Assembly (NCBI RefSeq): GCF_001650725.1
Contig: NZ_LXVX01000039.1
Coordinates: forward strand, 435,131 to 499,130
DNA: 64,000 nt
Origin: Sphingobium sp. TCM1
Lineage (GTDB): Bacteria; Pseudomonadota; Alphaproteobacteria; Sphingomonadales; Sphingomonadaceae
Direction: 5' to 3'
Below the pieces are notes generated by a model, which saw only the letters and a list, made by a program, of their open reading frames with translations, ran no database searches and was not told the DNA's origin. Below are positions 52,395 through 61,585 of the stretch, one piece after another. The position numbers and the translations under genes were made by a program. Numbering within the stretch: position 1 is the stretch's first letter; each line of letters opens with the position of its first letter.

Positions 52395-53529
52395 CGCTCC
52401 GTCCGATCTCTGGCTCGTTGCCCGCGTCTATGAACCCGACGAGGGCGGGGTGCAGACCTATGCCCGCGAAGTCGGCCGCGCCTATGCCGCGCAGGGACGG
52501 CGCGTAACCCTCTTCGCCAAGTCCTCGGCCGGGCCGCGCCGGGTGCAGGAGGGCGGCGTGACCCTGATCGATGTCGGCGCGGCGGCCATGCTGATCGTCT
52601 ACTGGCGGCTGTTTCACGCGATGCTGAGCGCCTGGATGGCAGGCGACCGGCCGGACATGATCCACGCCTGCACCTGGCGCGCGGCGCTGCCCGCCCTGCT
52701 CTTTCCCCGGCCGCTGCTCGTGACCATCCATGGCCGCGAGGTCGGGCGACCGCACGGGCTGGCATTCGTGCTGCTGCGCCTGACATTGGCGCGGGCGCAG
52801 CGGATCATCGCGGTCAGTGACGTGACCCGCACCCTTCTGCTCGATCGCCTGCCCCATCTCGACGCGCGCGCCGTCACGGCGTGGAACGGCGTGTTGATGC
52901 CCGCCCTGCGCGCGCCCACCCCCTTCGCCCAGGGCGAGGGCAGCCCCCGCCTGCTCACCGTCTGCCGCCTCGTCGCGCGCAAGAATGTGCCCGCCGCCGT
53001 CCGCGCCGTCATTCCCTGCGCGCGCCGCGACGAAGGGCTGCGCCACGTCATCGTCGGGCGCGGCATCGATGGCGTGCGCGTGCGCGAAGTCATCCGCGAG
53101 GCCGACCTGGCCGACCGGATCGTCATGGCGGGCTATGTGACCGACACGGAACTGGCGCACCACCATGCCCAGGCCGACATCTTCCTCCATCCCCAGATCG
53201 CTCTGGAGGACGGCGCGGAAATCGAGGGCTTCGGCCTGTCCATCGCCGACGCCATGGCGCACGGCATGGTGTGCGTCGTCGGACAGGATGGCGGCCCGGC
53301 CGAACTGGTCCGCGACGGCGTGACCGGCTTCATCGTCGATGGTCGTTCGATCGATTCGATCCGCAGCGCGCTCGACCTGCTGGTGCGCGATCCCGCCCTG
53401 TGCCGGCGCATCGGCGACCGGGCCCGCGCCTGGGCGCAGGCCAACCTGTCCTGGGACCGGCACTGCCGGCTCTGCCTGTCGGACGAGGATAGTGCCCTCC
53501 TCCCCTCCATTCTGCCGCAGGCCGCCTGA
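52387..53529 (+). CDS. Glycosyltransferase family 4
   Basis: A 380-aa GT-B glycosyltransferase. The N-terminal acceptor domain starts PDEGGVQTYAREVGRAYAAQG, and the donor domain has LLTVCRLVARKNVPAAVRA and EIEGFGLSIADAMAHGMVCVVGQDGGPAELVRDGVTGFIVD, the E-G-F-G-x-x-x-x-E-like site in which the second acid of the usual EX7E is replaced by Asp (IADAMA). Sugar donor unknown. Overlaps the preceding gene by 8 bp. Confidence 0.92.
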   Translation: MPDAPSDLWLVARVYEPDEGGVQTYAREVGRAYAAQGRRVTLFAKSSAGPRRVQEGGVTLIDVGAAAMLIVYWRLFHAMLSAWMAGDRPDMIHACTWRAALPALLFPRPLLVTIHGREVGRPHGLAFVLLRLTLARAQRIIAVSDVTRTLLLDRLPHLDARAVTAWNGVLMPALRAPTPFAQGEGSPRLLTVCRLVARKNVPAAVRAVIPCARRDEGLRHVIVGRGIDGVRVREVIREADLADRIVMAGYVTDTELAHHHAQADIFLHPQIALEDGAEIEGFGLSIADAMAHGMVCVVGQDGGPAELVRDGVTGFIVDGRSIDSIRSALDLLVRDPALCRRIGDRARAWAQANLSWDRHCRLCLSDEDSALLPSILPQAA

Positions 53530-53530
53530 C

Positions 53531-54520
53531 ATGGGGGCGATCGTCCATATCGGCTATCACAAGACCGGCACGACCTGGTTCCAGGAGATTTTCTACCCCG
53601 CCGTCCGCAACCGCCGCTACCTGGCCCGCGCCACCGCGCGCGCGGCCTTGCTGGCGCCGGGGGCCCTGCATTTCGACCCGGCGCAGGCCCGCCGCATCCT
53701 GGGCGCCGACCGGGACCGGGCATTGTTGTGCGAGGAAAATCTGACCGGCGGCCTGCATAATGGCGGGCTGGCGGGCAACCTGTCCAAGGATATCGCCTAT
53801 CGGCTGCACGCGACGCTGCCCGACGCGGATATCGTCATTTTCGTGCGCGATCCCGTTTCCGCCATCGCCGCGGCGTGGCTGCAATATGTGAAGGGCGGCG
53901 GCACGTTCGGGCTCGAACGCTATCTGTTCGGGCGCGACCGGCTCAGCCCGGTGGCCCCCGAACGCGACGAGGCGCCCGGTTTTCGTCTCGACCATTTCGA
54001 CTATCACCGGCTGATCGGCCTGTATGACATGCTGTTCGGGCCCGATCGGGTCCATGTCTTCCGCTACGAGGATTTCCGCGCCGATCCGCGCGGCTTCGCG
54101 TCCGCCTTCGCGGCGCGTTTCGGGCTGGAGGTGGACCTGTCACAGATCGATTTCGATGCCCGCAATCCCTCGCTCAGCCGGCCCCTGCTGTGGATGGCGC
54201 GGGCGATGAACCTGTTCACCCGCCGCGCGGTGGCCGACAAGAGCTGGTTCATCCACATTCCCGGCTGGTATCGCCTCAGCCGCCGCCTGCTGCGGCGATT
54301 GAACGGATCGGGCCGTTGCGGCCGTCCGCTGCGCACCGCCGATCTGATGGATCACCGGCTGTCCGCATGGTTGCGCGCCCATTACGCACGGGCCGAAGCC
54401 CTGCTCGCGACCCGCCTGCGCTGGCAGGACCAGGCCGACCGTTCAGGGACGGTTGTCCGCTGGCGGCAGCGTCATTCGGACGATGATCGCCATGCACAAA
54501 CGCCTGCTCATCGTCGATGA
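53531..54520 (+). CDS. Sulfotransferase
   Basis: A 329-aa PAPS-dependent sulfotransferase. The 5'-phosphosulfate loop is GYHKTGTTWFQ (8-18) and the 3'-phosphate site is IFVRDPVSAIAA with Arg106 and Ser110. It is likely to sulfate the glycan made by the two enzymes before it. One base separates it from the GT4 gene; its last 29 bp overlap the response-regulator gene. Confidence 0.92.
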   Translation: MGAIVHIGYHKTGTTWFQEIFYPAVRNRRYLARATARAALLAPGALHFDPAQARRILGADRDRALLCEENLTGGLHNGGLAGNLSKDIAYRLHATLPDADIVIFVRDPVSAIAAAWLQYVKGGGTFGLERYLFGRDRLSPVAPERDEAPGFRLDHFDYHRLIGLYDMLFGPDRVHVFRYEDFRADPRGFASAFAARFGLEVDLSQIDFDARNPSLSRPLLWMARAMNLFTRRAVADKSWFIHIPGWYRLSRRLLRRLNGSGRCGRPLRTADLMDHRLSAWLRAHYARAEALLATRLRWQDQADRSGTVVRWRQRHSDDDRHAQTPAHRR

Positions 54521-55190
54521 CGATGCCCCGCTGACGGCCCGGTTGGCCGACCTGTTCGCCCGGTACGGCTTCGCCACCGATGACGCCGCCAGCCCCGGCA
54601 TGATGCGCGCGCTGCTGGGGCGGACGGACTATGCGCTGGTCGTGCTGGACCCGCTGATCCAGGCCGACAATGGCGGCGGGCTGCTGCGCGAGCTGGTGGT
54701 GGACCATCGCCTGCCGGTGATCCTCCATTCGGCCGCCTGCACCGAAGCGACCCGGATCGCCGCTCTGGAAATGGGGGCCGAGGATTGCCTCAGCAAACCG
54801 GCCAATCCCCGCGAATTGCTGGCGCGCATCAGGACAGCCCTGCGTGGCGCGGCGCAGGTCGGCGCCAGCCCGGCGAGCGCCGTCCGCTTCGCGGGCTGGC
54901 GGGTCGATCTGCAGACCGGCCAGTTGTTCGATCCGGCCGGCACCGCGATCTTGCTGTCGGAGGGCGAATTTCAGCTGCTGCGGGTGTTCATCGAACATCC
55001 GCGCCAGGTGCTGGACCGGTCGCAACTGCTCGACCAGGTGCATGGCAAGACCAGCGACCATTATGACCGGTCGATCGACGTCCAGCTCTGCCGCCTGCGC
55101 CGCAAGCTGGCCGCTTCAGGCCTCAAGGGGCCGGTGATCCGCACCATCCGCAACGAAGGCTATATGTTCGTCCACGCGGTGAGCCACTGA
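54492..55190 (+). CDS. OmpR/PhoB-type response regulator (orphan)
   Basis: A 232-aa regulator. The receiver domain (1-120) has the acid pocket Asp9-11, phosphoacceptor Asp53 (VVLDPLIQ), Ser80 and Lys102; a winged-helix Trans_Reg_C domain (about 125-232) follows with RSIDVQLCRLRRKL. No kinase gene is in this window. ATG 54492 is preferred because it opens the receiver domain directly; ATG 54483 is also in frame. It overlaps the sulfotransferase gene, which suggests control of glycan output. Confidence 0.92.
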   Translation: MHKRLLIVDDDAPLTARLADLFARYGFATDDAASPGMMRALLGRTDYALVVLDPLIQADNGGGLLRELVVDHRLPVILHSAACTEATRIAALEMGAEDCLSKPANPRELLARIRTALRGAAQVGASPASAVRFAGWRVDLQTGQLFDPAGTAILLSEGEFQLLRVFIEHPRQVLDRSQLLDQVHGKTSDHYDRSIDVQLCRLRRKLAASGLKGPVIRTIRNEGYMFVHAVSH

Positions 55191-55194
55191 CGCC

Positions 55195-56184
55195 TCATTC
55201 GAGCGCGAGCAGGGCGAAGGTCGCGAGCCAATGCTCCCCCATATAATCGCCCGCGACATGGGGCAGACTGGTGTCGATATGGACGCGGGCGGCGTCCTGA
55301 GCGCGCATGAAGACGGGATCGTCCTCCCCCAGCGCGGCGGCGATCGCGCGCCAGCACCAGGCCCGGCTGAGGTTCAGTCCGTCCAGATGCGCGATCTTGC
55401 CGTCGCTGCGGTCGGACACGATAGCGGGGGTGAAGAGCGTCGCCGGCTCGCCCTGCGCCGATCGCGGCAGGAAGGCGTGGAACCAGTCGGCGAAAGCCGC
55501 AGGCTCCAGCAGGCGGCTCATCAGCAGCGCCTCGCATAAGGAGGGCGAGAGAAATTCGTCGCCGCCCGGCTCCCAGGCCTGGCAGGCGCGGTCCTGCCCG
55601 AACCAGTGCAGCGCCCGATCCCGGATCAGGTCGACCAGCGCCGGATCGCGTGTGCGCGCCCAATCCAGCGCCAGCACCAGCGCGAAGGCGATGTTGAAAT
55701 GCGTGCCGACCCGCAGCGGATAGGTGAGCCGGGGCAGGAAAGCATGGAAGCGCGCGGCGAAATCAAGTGCCAGCGGCTCGATCGCTGCTGCCCAGGGCGC
55801 GTCATGCCGGGCCAGTTCCTGATGCAGCGCCAGCAGCCACGCCCAGCCATAGGGGCGCTCGAACCCCGCGCTCATCGGCCGGGCGAGATAGGCGCGCTCG
55901 CCCGCCACCCTGTCCGGCACCAGCATGACGTCGGCCCGCTCCCGGATCGCCGCCGCTTCCGGCAGGCCGGGAAACAGGCGCGTCAGCCGCATCACCTGCC
56001 ACCAGCCATGGACGCAGCTGTGCCAGTCGAAACTGCCGTGGAAGATCGGATGATGCTTGGCCGGTTCGCGCGCATCCTCCGGCCCGTTCAGCACCAGATC
56101 CATCTTGAAGGGATAGCGGCGGCCGAGATGGGAGAGGGTGAGCGCCGCGAAGCGGCTGGCGATATCGGAGGTCAGGCGGGTCAT
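55195..56184 (-). CDS. DUF2891 family protein
   Basis: A 329-aa protein of DUF2891, with the conserved HPIFHGSFDWHSCVHGWWQVMRL, PYGWAWLLALHQEL and GGDEFLSPSLCEALLMSRLL. The (alpha/alpha) barrel-like pattern with HGSFDWH suggests a glycan- or small-molecule-processing enzyme, but no activity is known. The last gene of a three-gene operon behind two membrane proteins (4-bp overlap). Confidence 0.9.
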   Translation of the reverse strand: MTRLTSDIASRFAALTLSHLGRRYPFKMDLVLNGPEDAREPAKHHPIFHGSFDWHSCVHGWWQVMRLTRLFPGLPEAAAIRERADVMLVPDRVAGERAYLARPMSAGFERPYGWAWLLALHQELARHDAPWAAAIEPLALDFAARFHAFLPRLTYPLRVGTHFNIAFALVLALDWARTRDPALVDLIRDRALHWFGQDRACQAWEPGGDEFLSPSLCEALLMSRLLEPAAFADWFHAFLPRSAQGEPATLFTPAIVSDRSDGKIAHLDGLNLSRAWCWRAIAAALGEDDPVFMRAQDAARVHIDTSLPHVAGDYMGEHWLATFALLALE

Positions 56185-57119
56185 GGGAAGGCGAGCCAGT
56201 AGATGAGGAGAATGTTGACGAGCAGCAGCGGCAGCGCCGTACCGACCTGCCGCTTGATGACGCCATGCTGGTCCTTGAGTTCCAGCAGGGCAGCGGGGAC
56301 CAGGTTGAAGTTGGCGGCCATCGGCGTCATCAGCGTGCCGCAGAAGCCCGCCAACATGCCAATGGCGCAGATGACCGCCGGATCGCCGTGCCAGGTGCGG
56401 ATGAGCAGGGGCACGCCGATCGCCGCCGTCATCACGGGGAAGGCGGCGAAGGCGTTGCCCATGACGATGGTGAACAGCGCCATGCCCAGCCCATAGGCGA
56501 TCACCGCGCCGAGCAGGCTCCCATCGGGGATCGCTTGGCTCACGATGCCGCCGACCGCATCTCCCACGCCGGCGAGCGCGAACACCGCGCCCAGGCTGGC
56601 CAGCATCTGCGGCAGGATCGCCGCCCAGCCGATACAGTCCATCAGCCGCCGCCCCTGTTGCAGCGGCACCTGCGCGCCGGCGCGCAGCCAGAGGCAGCCG
56701 ACCGTCATGGCGATCAGCACGCCCAGCGCCAGCGCGATCAGCGTCGCCTGCTTGCCGTCGAACCAGTCCGGCGCCTGCTTGAAGAGGATCGTGCCGATCA
56801 AAGCAGTCGCCGGGATGATGAGCGCGATGACGAACAGGCGATTGCCGAACCGGTCGGCACGCGCCTGCCTTGTCTCCGGCGGGACGGCGCCATCGCCCCG
56901 GCCGAGCCCGCCGAGCGCGCCCAGGCCGATGAGGCCCAGCACCAGCAGGCCGTTGCCGACATCGCCCAGCCGGTCGCCCGCCCACATGCTGAGCGCCAGC
57001 AGCGCCCAGAAGGCGGCATTGGTCCAGCGGCGCGGGGTGGCTCGATCACGCGCGCCCAGCAGGGCGAAGGCCGCGAAGATCGCGCCGGCCAGCGCATAGA
57101 CCCAGTGGAGGGTGATCAT
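56181..57119 (-). CDS. DUF979 membrane protein
   Basis: A 312-aa protein with about nine membrane helices of family DUF979, with LFVIALIIPATALIGTILFKQAPDWFDGKQATLIALALG, VMGNAFAAFPVMTAAIGVPLLI and GMLAGFCGTLMTPMAANFNLVP. The companion DUF969 gene overlaps upstream. Together they look like a transporter. In other genomes this pair sits near 5-oxoproline genes, but none are present here. Confidence 0.9.
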   Translation of the reverse strand: MITLHWVYALAGAIFAAFALLGARDRATPRRWTNAAFWALLALSMWAGDRLGDVGNGLLVLGLIGLGALGGLGRGDGAVPPETRQARADRFGNRLFVIALIIPATALIGTILFKQAPDWFDGKQATLIALALGVLIAMTVGCLWLRAGAQVPLQQGRRLMDCIGWAAILPQMLASLGAVFALAGVGDAVGGIVSQAIPDGSLLGAVIAYGLGMALFTIVMGNAFAAFPVMTAAIGVPLLIRTWHGDPAVICAIGMLAGFCGTLMTPMAANFNLVPAALLELKDQHGVIKRQVGTALPLLLVNILLIYWLAFP

Positions 57120-57793
57120 GGCTGCTTCTCCGCGCGCCGCCGCCGCAACCGCCGGTCCAGCCGCCACAGGCGAAAGCCATGAATCAGGAAGGCGGCGATC
57201 GCCGTGGGAATGGCCCAGACCGACAGCTGGAGCGGCTCCAGCAGGATGTCATATTGCTCCAGCAGCCCCTTGATCAGCAGGATCGAGCCGATGGCGAGGA
57301 AAATATCCTCGCCGAAGAAGAGGCCGACATTGTCGGTGGCCGCGGCCCACGCCTTTACTTCCTCACGCGCCTCCTCGTCCAGCCCGCCCGCCTGCGCCTC
57401 CGCCGCCGCTTCCGCGATCGGGGCCACCAGCGGACGCACCGTCTGGGCATGACCCGCGACCGAGGTCAGGCCGACTGCCGCCAGCCCCTGCCGCAGCAAC
57501 AGGTAGAAGGTCAGGAACTGCCCCACCGTCGCGCCGCGCATCCGGGCGATCAGGCCGCGCGCCCGCTCCTGCAAGCCATAGGCCTCCAGCAGGCCGACCA
57601 CCGGCAGCACGATCCAGATGATGCTGACATAGCGCGCCTCGTTGAACGCCTTGCCGAAGGCGGCGAGGATGGCGACGGGATCAAGCCCTGCCGTCAGCCC
57701 CGTGACGAGCGCCGAGGCGAGAATGACGAGCAGCGGATGGAAACGCAGCAGAAAACCCGCGACGATCACCGCGATGCCAAGCAGCACCCACAT
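57116..57793 (-). CDS. DUF969 membrane protein
   Basis: A 225-aa membrane protein of DUF969, first gene of the DUF969-DUF979-DUF2891 operon. Typical are FNEARYVSIIWIVLPVVGLLEAYGLQERARGLI, GLTSVAGHAQTVRPLVAPIAEAAAE and ATDNVGLFFGEDIFLAIGSILLI. Likely one half of a two-subunit transporter with DUF979. Confidence 0.9.
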   Translation of the reverse strand: MWVLLGIAVIVAGFLLRFHPLLVILASALVTGLTAGLDPVAILAAFGKAFNEARYVSIIWIVLPVVGLLEAYGLQERARGLIARMRGATVGQFLTFYLLLRQGLAAVGLTSVAGHAQTVRPLVAPIAEAAAEAQAGGLDEEAREEVKAWAAATDNVGLFFGEDIFLAIGSILLIKGLLEQYDILLEPLQLSVWAIPTAIAAFLIHGFRLWRLDRRLRRRRAEKQP

Positions 57794-58042
57794 GGTCCGC
57801 GCGCCCTAGCGCCAGTCGCCTGCCGCAACGATGGGGATCAGGAAAGCTGGTGCGCGACAGGGCATGGGCGGGGACACTCGCTAAGGATGGCGGGCGATCA
57901 CCGGCTGATGCCCTCCGGGCCATGTTGCCCGTCCCGCCGCCGTCCCGCAAGCGCGCGCCAACTATCGCCCGCGGCGCGCTGGGACCAGGACCGGATAGCC
58001 AAGAATCAGAAGATCGTCATGATGCAGTTTTCTGCAAATAAC

Positions 58043-58132
<90 letters not shown>

Positions 58133-58254
58133 GCAGAAGGATCAGCGTTGCCGATCCGGTCGAGGGGCGGCCATTAGCGAATGAAATCGCGCTTGCCAAG
58201 CGGCCAAACGGGTATTTTTCTTGTGTCGGCGCAAGAGCCTCCTAAATTGGTCAT

Positions 58255-58626
58255 ATGAGAGACACGATTCAGATTTTCGGCGCCGGGATGACTGCTCCGC
58301 CGATCGCCCATGCCCGCTTCAACATCGGCGACGTGGTCAAACATCGCATGTTCGGGTTCCGCGGCGTCGTGTTCGATATCGACCCGGTCTTCGCCAACAG
58401 CGAGGAATGGTATGAAGCCATCCCGGAACATGCCCGCCCCGACAAGCAGCAGCCCTTCTACCATCTGCTCGCGGAAAATGGCGATTCCACTTATGTGGCC
58501 TATGTCAGCCAGCAGAATCTGGTCGTCGATGACAGCGACGAACCGGTCGATCATCCTGCCATCGCGGGCATGTTCGGCGCCTATGCGAACGGCAAATATC
58601 GGCTCCGCCCGCTCCATCGACATTGA
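58255..58626 (+). CDS. hspQ: Heat-shock protein HspQ
   Basis: A 123-aa YccV-like protein that in E. coli is a Lon substrate and regulator. The core is RFNIGDVVKHRMFGFRGVVFDIDPVFANSEEWYEAIPEHARPDKQQPFYHLLAENGDSTYVAYVSQQNLV. The family usually starts close to the RFxxG region, so ATG 58288 (112 aa) may be the true start. The SGNH hydrolase frame overlaps its end by 44 bp. Confidence 0.9.
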   Translation: MRDTIQIFGAGMTAPPIAHARFNIGDVVKHRMFGFRGVVFDIDPVFANSEEWYEAIPEHARPDKQQPFYHLLAENGDSTYVAYVSQQNLVVDDSDEPVDHPAIAGMFGAYANGKYRLRPLHRH

Positions 58627-59356
58627 GCGCGGCCTGTCGCGCTCGCGCGCGTCGGTTACGCGCCGGAGCGTCGGCGCGCTGCTGCTGACCGCCTGCGCAT
58701 GGGTTGTCGCCGCCGCCGCGCCGCCCAATGCCGACCCGGTCTTTCCCTTCTCGCGAGAAATCGAAACCTTCGCCAGGGCCAATGCCGCCGGCCCACCGGT
58801 CCGCGACGCCACGCTGTTCCTGGGCAGTTCGAGCATCCGGCTGTGGGACATTGCCAGCAGTTTCCACGACATCGGCACGGTCAACCGCGGTTTCGGCGGC
58901 GCGACCACGGCGCATGTGCTGCATTATTACAAGCGCCTGCTGCCGTCCCTGCCCCCGCGCTCCATCGTCGTCTATGTGGGCGAGAATGACCTGGCGGCCG
59001 GGGCCACGCCCGAAACGGTCACCCGCGACATCCTCACCCTGCTGCGGCGGCTGCGCATCGATTATCCGCGCGCGCCCATCGCCTTCCTCTCGCTCAAGCC
59101 CAGCCCCATCCGCTGGACGCTATGGCCCCGGATGGCGGCGGTGAACCAGGCCGTGGCCGCCCGCGCCCGCGCCGACCGGTTCGATTATGTCGATGTCGGC
59201 TCCAGCCTGCTCGCGACCGACGGCCTGCCCGACGCAACGCTGTTCCGGCCGGACGGGCTGCACTTGAACGCGCGCGGCTATCAGCGCTGGACGCAACTGG
59301 TCCATGGCTGGATCGATCGCGCCGCGCAGGAGCAGGCGCCAGAAAGCGCATACTGA
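58583..59356 (+). CDS. Secreted SGNH/GDSL-type hydrolase
   Basis: A 257-aa esterase-like protein. A signal-like segment RRSVGALLLTACAWVVAAAA is preceded by about 24 residues. Block I is FLGSSSIRLW, block II GFGGATT, block III VYVGENDLAAG, and block V DGLHLNARGY, so the Ser-Asp-His set is complete. No ATG, GTG or TTG lies between 58583 and the signal region, so the gene begins inside hspQ at ATG 58583, or at a rare ATT at the hspQ stop (58622). Confidence 0.82.
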   Translation: MRTANIGSARSIDIERGLSRSRASVTRRSVGALLLTACAWVVAAAAPPNADPVFPFSREIETFARANAAGPPVRDATLFLGSSSIRLWDIASSFHDIGTVNRGFGGATTAHVLHYYKRLLPSLPPRSIVVYVGENDLAAGATPETVTRDILTLLRRLRIDYPRAPIAFLSLKPSPIRWTLWPRMAAVNQAVAARARADRFDYVDVGSSLLATDGLPDATLFRPDGLHLNARGYQRWTQLVHGWIDRAAQEQAPESAY

Positions 59357-59435
59357 ACCACTTTCCGATTGATCCACGGCCAAGCAACATTATTACCAAC
59401 CGCATGACACAAGCGCCAAGCCAGGGGGACCAGAG

Positions 59436-61415
59436 GTGACAAGCCAAGCTCAAGCAGGAGGAGCGCAGGCCAGCGCCATGGCCGAACTGACGCTGCGCGG
59501 CGTGATCCTGGGCGGTCTGATCACGCTCGTCTTCACGGCGGCGAACGTCTATCTGGGCCTCAAGATCGGCCTGACCTTCGCGACGTCGATCCCCGCGGCG
59601 GTCATCTCCATGGCGGTGCTGCGGCTGTTCGCGACCGGCACGATCCTGGAAAACAACATCGTCCAGACCATCGCATCGGCCGCCGGCACCCTGTCGGCCA
59701 TCATCTTCGTGCTGCCCGGCCTTGTCATCATCGGCTGGTGGCAGGGCTTTCCCTATTGGCTGAGCGCGTTCACCATTGCGACCGGCGGCATATTGGGCGT
59801 CATGTATTCGGTGCCGCTGCGCCGCGCGCTCGTCACCGGATCGGACCTCCCCTATCCCGAAGGCGTCGCCGCGGCCGAAGTGCTCAAGGTCGGTGCCGGT
59901 TCGCGCGAAGGGCTGGAAGAAAATAAGCGCGGCCTCGCCGCCATCGTCGCCAGCGCCGTCGCCGCCGCCGCCTTCTCGATCACCGCCAAGACCAAGATCA
60001 TCGCGGAGGAAGCCGCGACCTTCTTCAAGTTCGGCGCGGGCGCGACCTCCATGTCGACCAGCTTCTCCATGGCGCTGATCGGCGTCGGCCATCTGGTCGG
60101 CCTGTCGGTGGGCGTCGCCATGTTCATCGGCCTGCTGATCAGCTGGACCGGCCTCGTCCCCTATCTCACCGCCCCGCTGCCTGCGGGCGCGGAACTGTCC
60201 GACGTGGTCGGCACCGCCTTCCGCATGAAGGCGCGCTTCATCGGCGCAGGCACGATCGGCGTCGCCGCGATCTGGACCCTGCTCAAGATCCTTGGCCCTA
60301 TCGTCAGCGGCATCCGCTCCGCTCTGGCCGCCAACGCCACGCGCCGGGCGGGCGACGCCGCCAGCCTCGACATCACCGAGCGCGACCTGCCCATCTCCAT
60401 CGTCGGCGGCACCATCCTGGCCGCCCTGCTGCCGATCGGCGTGCTGCTCTGGATCTTCGCGCAGGGCGGGCCGATCGCCGCCAATCCGGTGCCGGTGATC
60501 GGGCTGACCTTGGCCTATGTGCTGGTGGCGGGCATCGTCATCGCGTCGGTCTGCGGCTATATGGCGGGCCTCATCGGCGCGTCGAACAGCCCGATTTCGG
60601 GCGTCGGCATCCTCGCCGTGCTGGGCGCGTCGCTGCTGCTCGCCGCCATCTACGGGTCGGGCGGCGACCCGTCGCAGACCCAGGCGCTGATCGCCTATGC
60701 CCTCTTCACCACGGCGATCGTGTTCGGCATCGCCACCATTTCCAACGATAATCTCCAGGATCTCAAGACCGGCCAGCTGGTCGGCGCGACGCCGTGGAAG
60801 CAGCAGCTCGCGCTGGTGCTTGGCGTCATCTTCGGCGCGCTCGTCATCCCGCCGGTGCTGGACCTGCTCAACAGCGCCTTCGGCTTTGCCGGCGCGCCGG
60901 GCGCGGGCCAGAATGCGCTGCCCGCCCCGCAGGCCGCGCTGATCTCCGCCCTGGCCAAGGGCGTGCTGGGCGGCGACCTCGACTGGGGCCTGATCGGCAT
61001 CGGCGCGGGCATCGGCGCGGTCGTCATCCTGATCGACGAATTGCTGGGCAAGGCCGGCAAGCTGCGCCTGCCGCCGCTGGCGGTGGGCATGGGTATCTAC
61101 CTGCCGATGGCGCTGACGCTGCTGATCCCGGTCGGCGCGGTCATCGGCCATGTCTACAACCGCTGGGCGCTGCGCCAGAGCAATCCGGAGTTCGCCGAGC
61201 GCATGGGCGTGCTGATGGCGACCGGCTTCATCGTCGGCGAAAGCCTGTTCGGCGTCGCCTTCGCCGGCATCGTCGCTGGGACGGACAGCGACGCGCCGCT
61301 GGCGCTGGTGGGCGAAAATCACTGGGCGGTGCCGCTCGCCATACTGATCTTCGCAGGCGTCATCGCGGGCCTCTATGCGCGGCTCAAGCGCTGGGCCTCA
61401 GCGCCGCTGGGGTAA
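59436..61415 (+). CDS. Oligopeptide transporter, OPT family
   Basis: A 659-aa membrane protein with roughly fifteen membrane helices of the OPT superfamily: LRGVILGGLITLVFTAANVYLGLKIGLTFATSIPAAVISMAVLRLF at the N terminus, SDLPYPEGVAAAEVLKVG and GLIGASNSPISGVGILAVLG are characteristic. Transports peptides or metal chelates. GTG 59436 is preferred because AGGGGG lies 7 bp upstream; ATG 59478 is also possible. Confidence 0.92.
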   Translation: MTSQAQAGGAQASAMAELTLRGVILGGLITLVFTAANVYLGLKIGLTFATSIPAAVISMAVLRLFATGTILENNIVQTIASAAGTLSAIIFVLPGLVIIGWWQGFPYWLSAFTIATGGILGVMYSVPLRRALVTGSDLPYPEGVAAAEVLKVGAGSREGLEENKRGLAAIVASAVAAAAFSITAKTKIIAEEAATFFKFGAGATSMSTSFSMALIGVGHLVGLSVGVAMFIGLLISWTGLVPYLTAPLPAGAELSDVVGTAFRMKARFIGAGTIGVAAIWTLLKILGPIVSGIRSALAANATRRAGDAASLDITERDLPISIVGGTILAALLPIGVLLWIFAQGGPIAANPVPVIGLTLAYVLVAGIVIASVCGYMAGLIGASNSPISGVGILAVLGASLLLAAIYGSGGDPSQTQALIAYALFTTAIVFGIATISNDNLQDLKTGQLVGATPWKQQLALVLGVIFGALVIPPVLDLLNSAFGFAGAPGAGQNALPAPQAALISALAKGVLGGDLDWGLIGIGAGIGAVVILIDELLGKAGKLRLPPLAVGMGIYLPMALTLLIPVGAVIGHVYNRWALRQSNPEFAERMGVLMATGFIVGESLFGVAFAGIVAGTDSDAPLALVGENHWAVPLAILIFAGVIAGLYARLKRWASAPLG

Positions 61416-61561
61416 GACCTGGCTTCGCACATTTCCCGCAGATTATGACATGATGGTGCGCCGGGCTGATCCAATCGGGCAGTCCGGCGCAACATGCATG
61501 GGCGTCTGGGCGGGCCTGTTGCATGAAGGGCAGGGTGCAGGACAAGGAATCGCGGGGTTCT

Positions 61562-61580
61562 GGAAAGACCATTTTTGGTC
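61562..61580 (-). terminator. Weak terminator after the AT-rich membrane gene
   Basis: On the minus strand GACCA-AAAA-TGGTC followed by CTTTCC, just after the stop of the 156-aa gene. Confidence 0.4.
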
Positions 61581-61585
61581 ATTGA

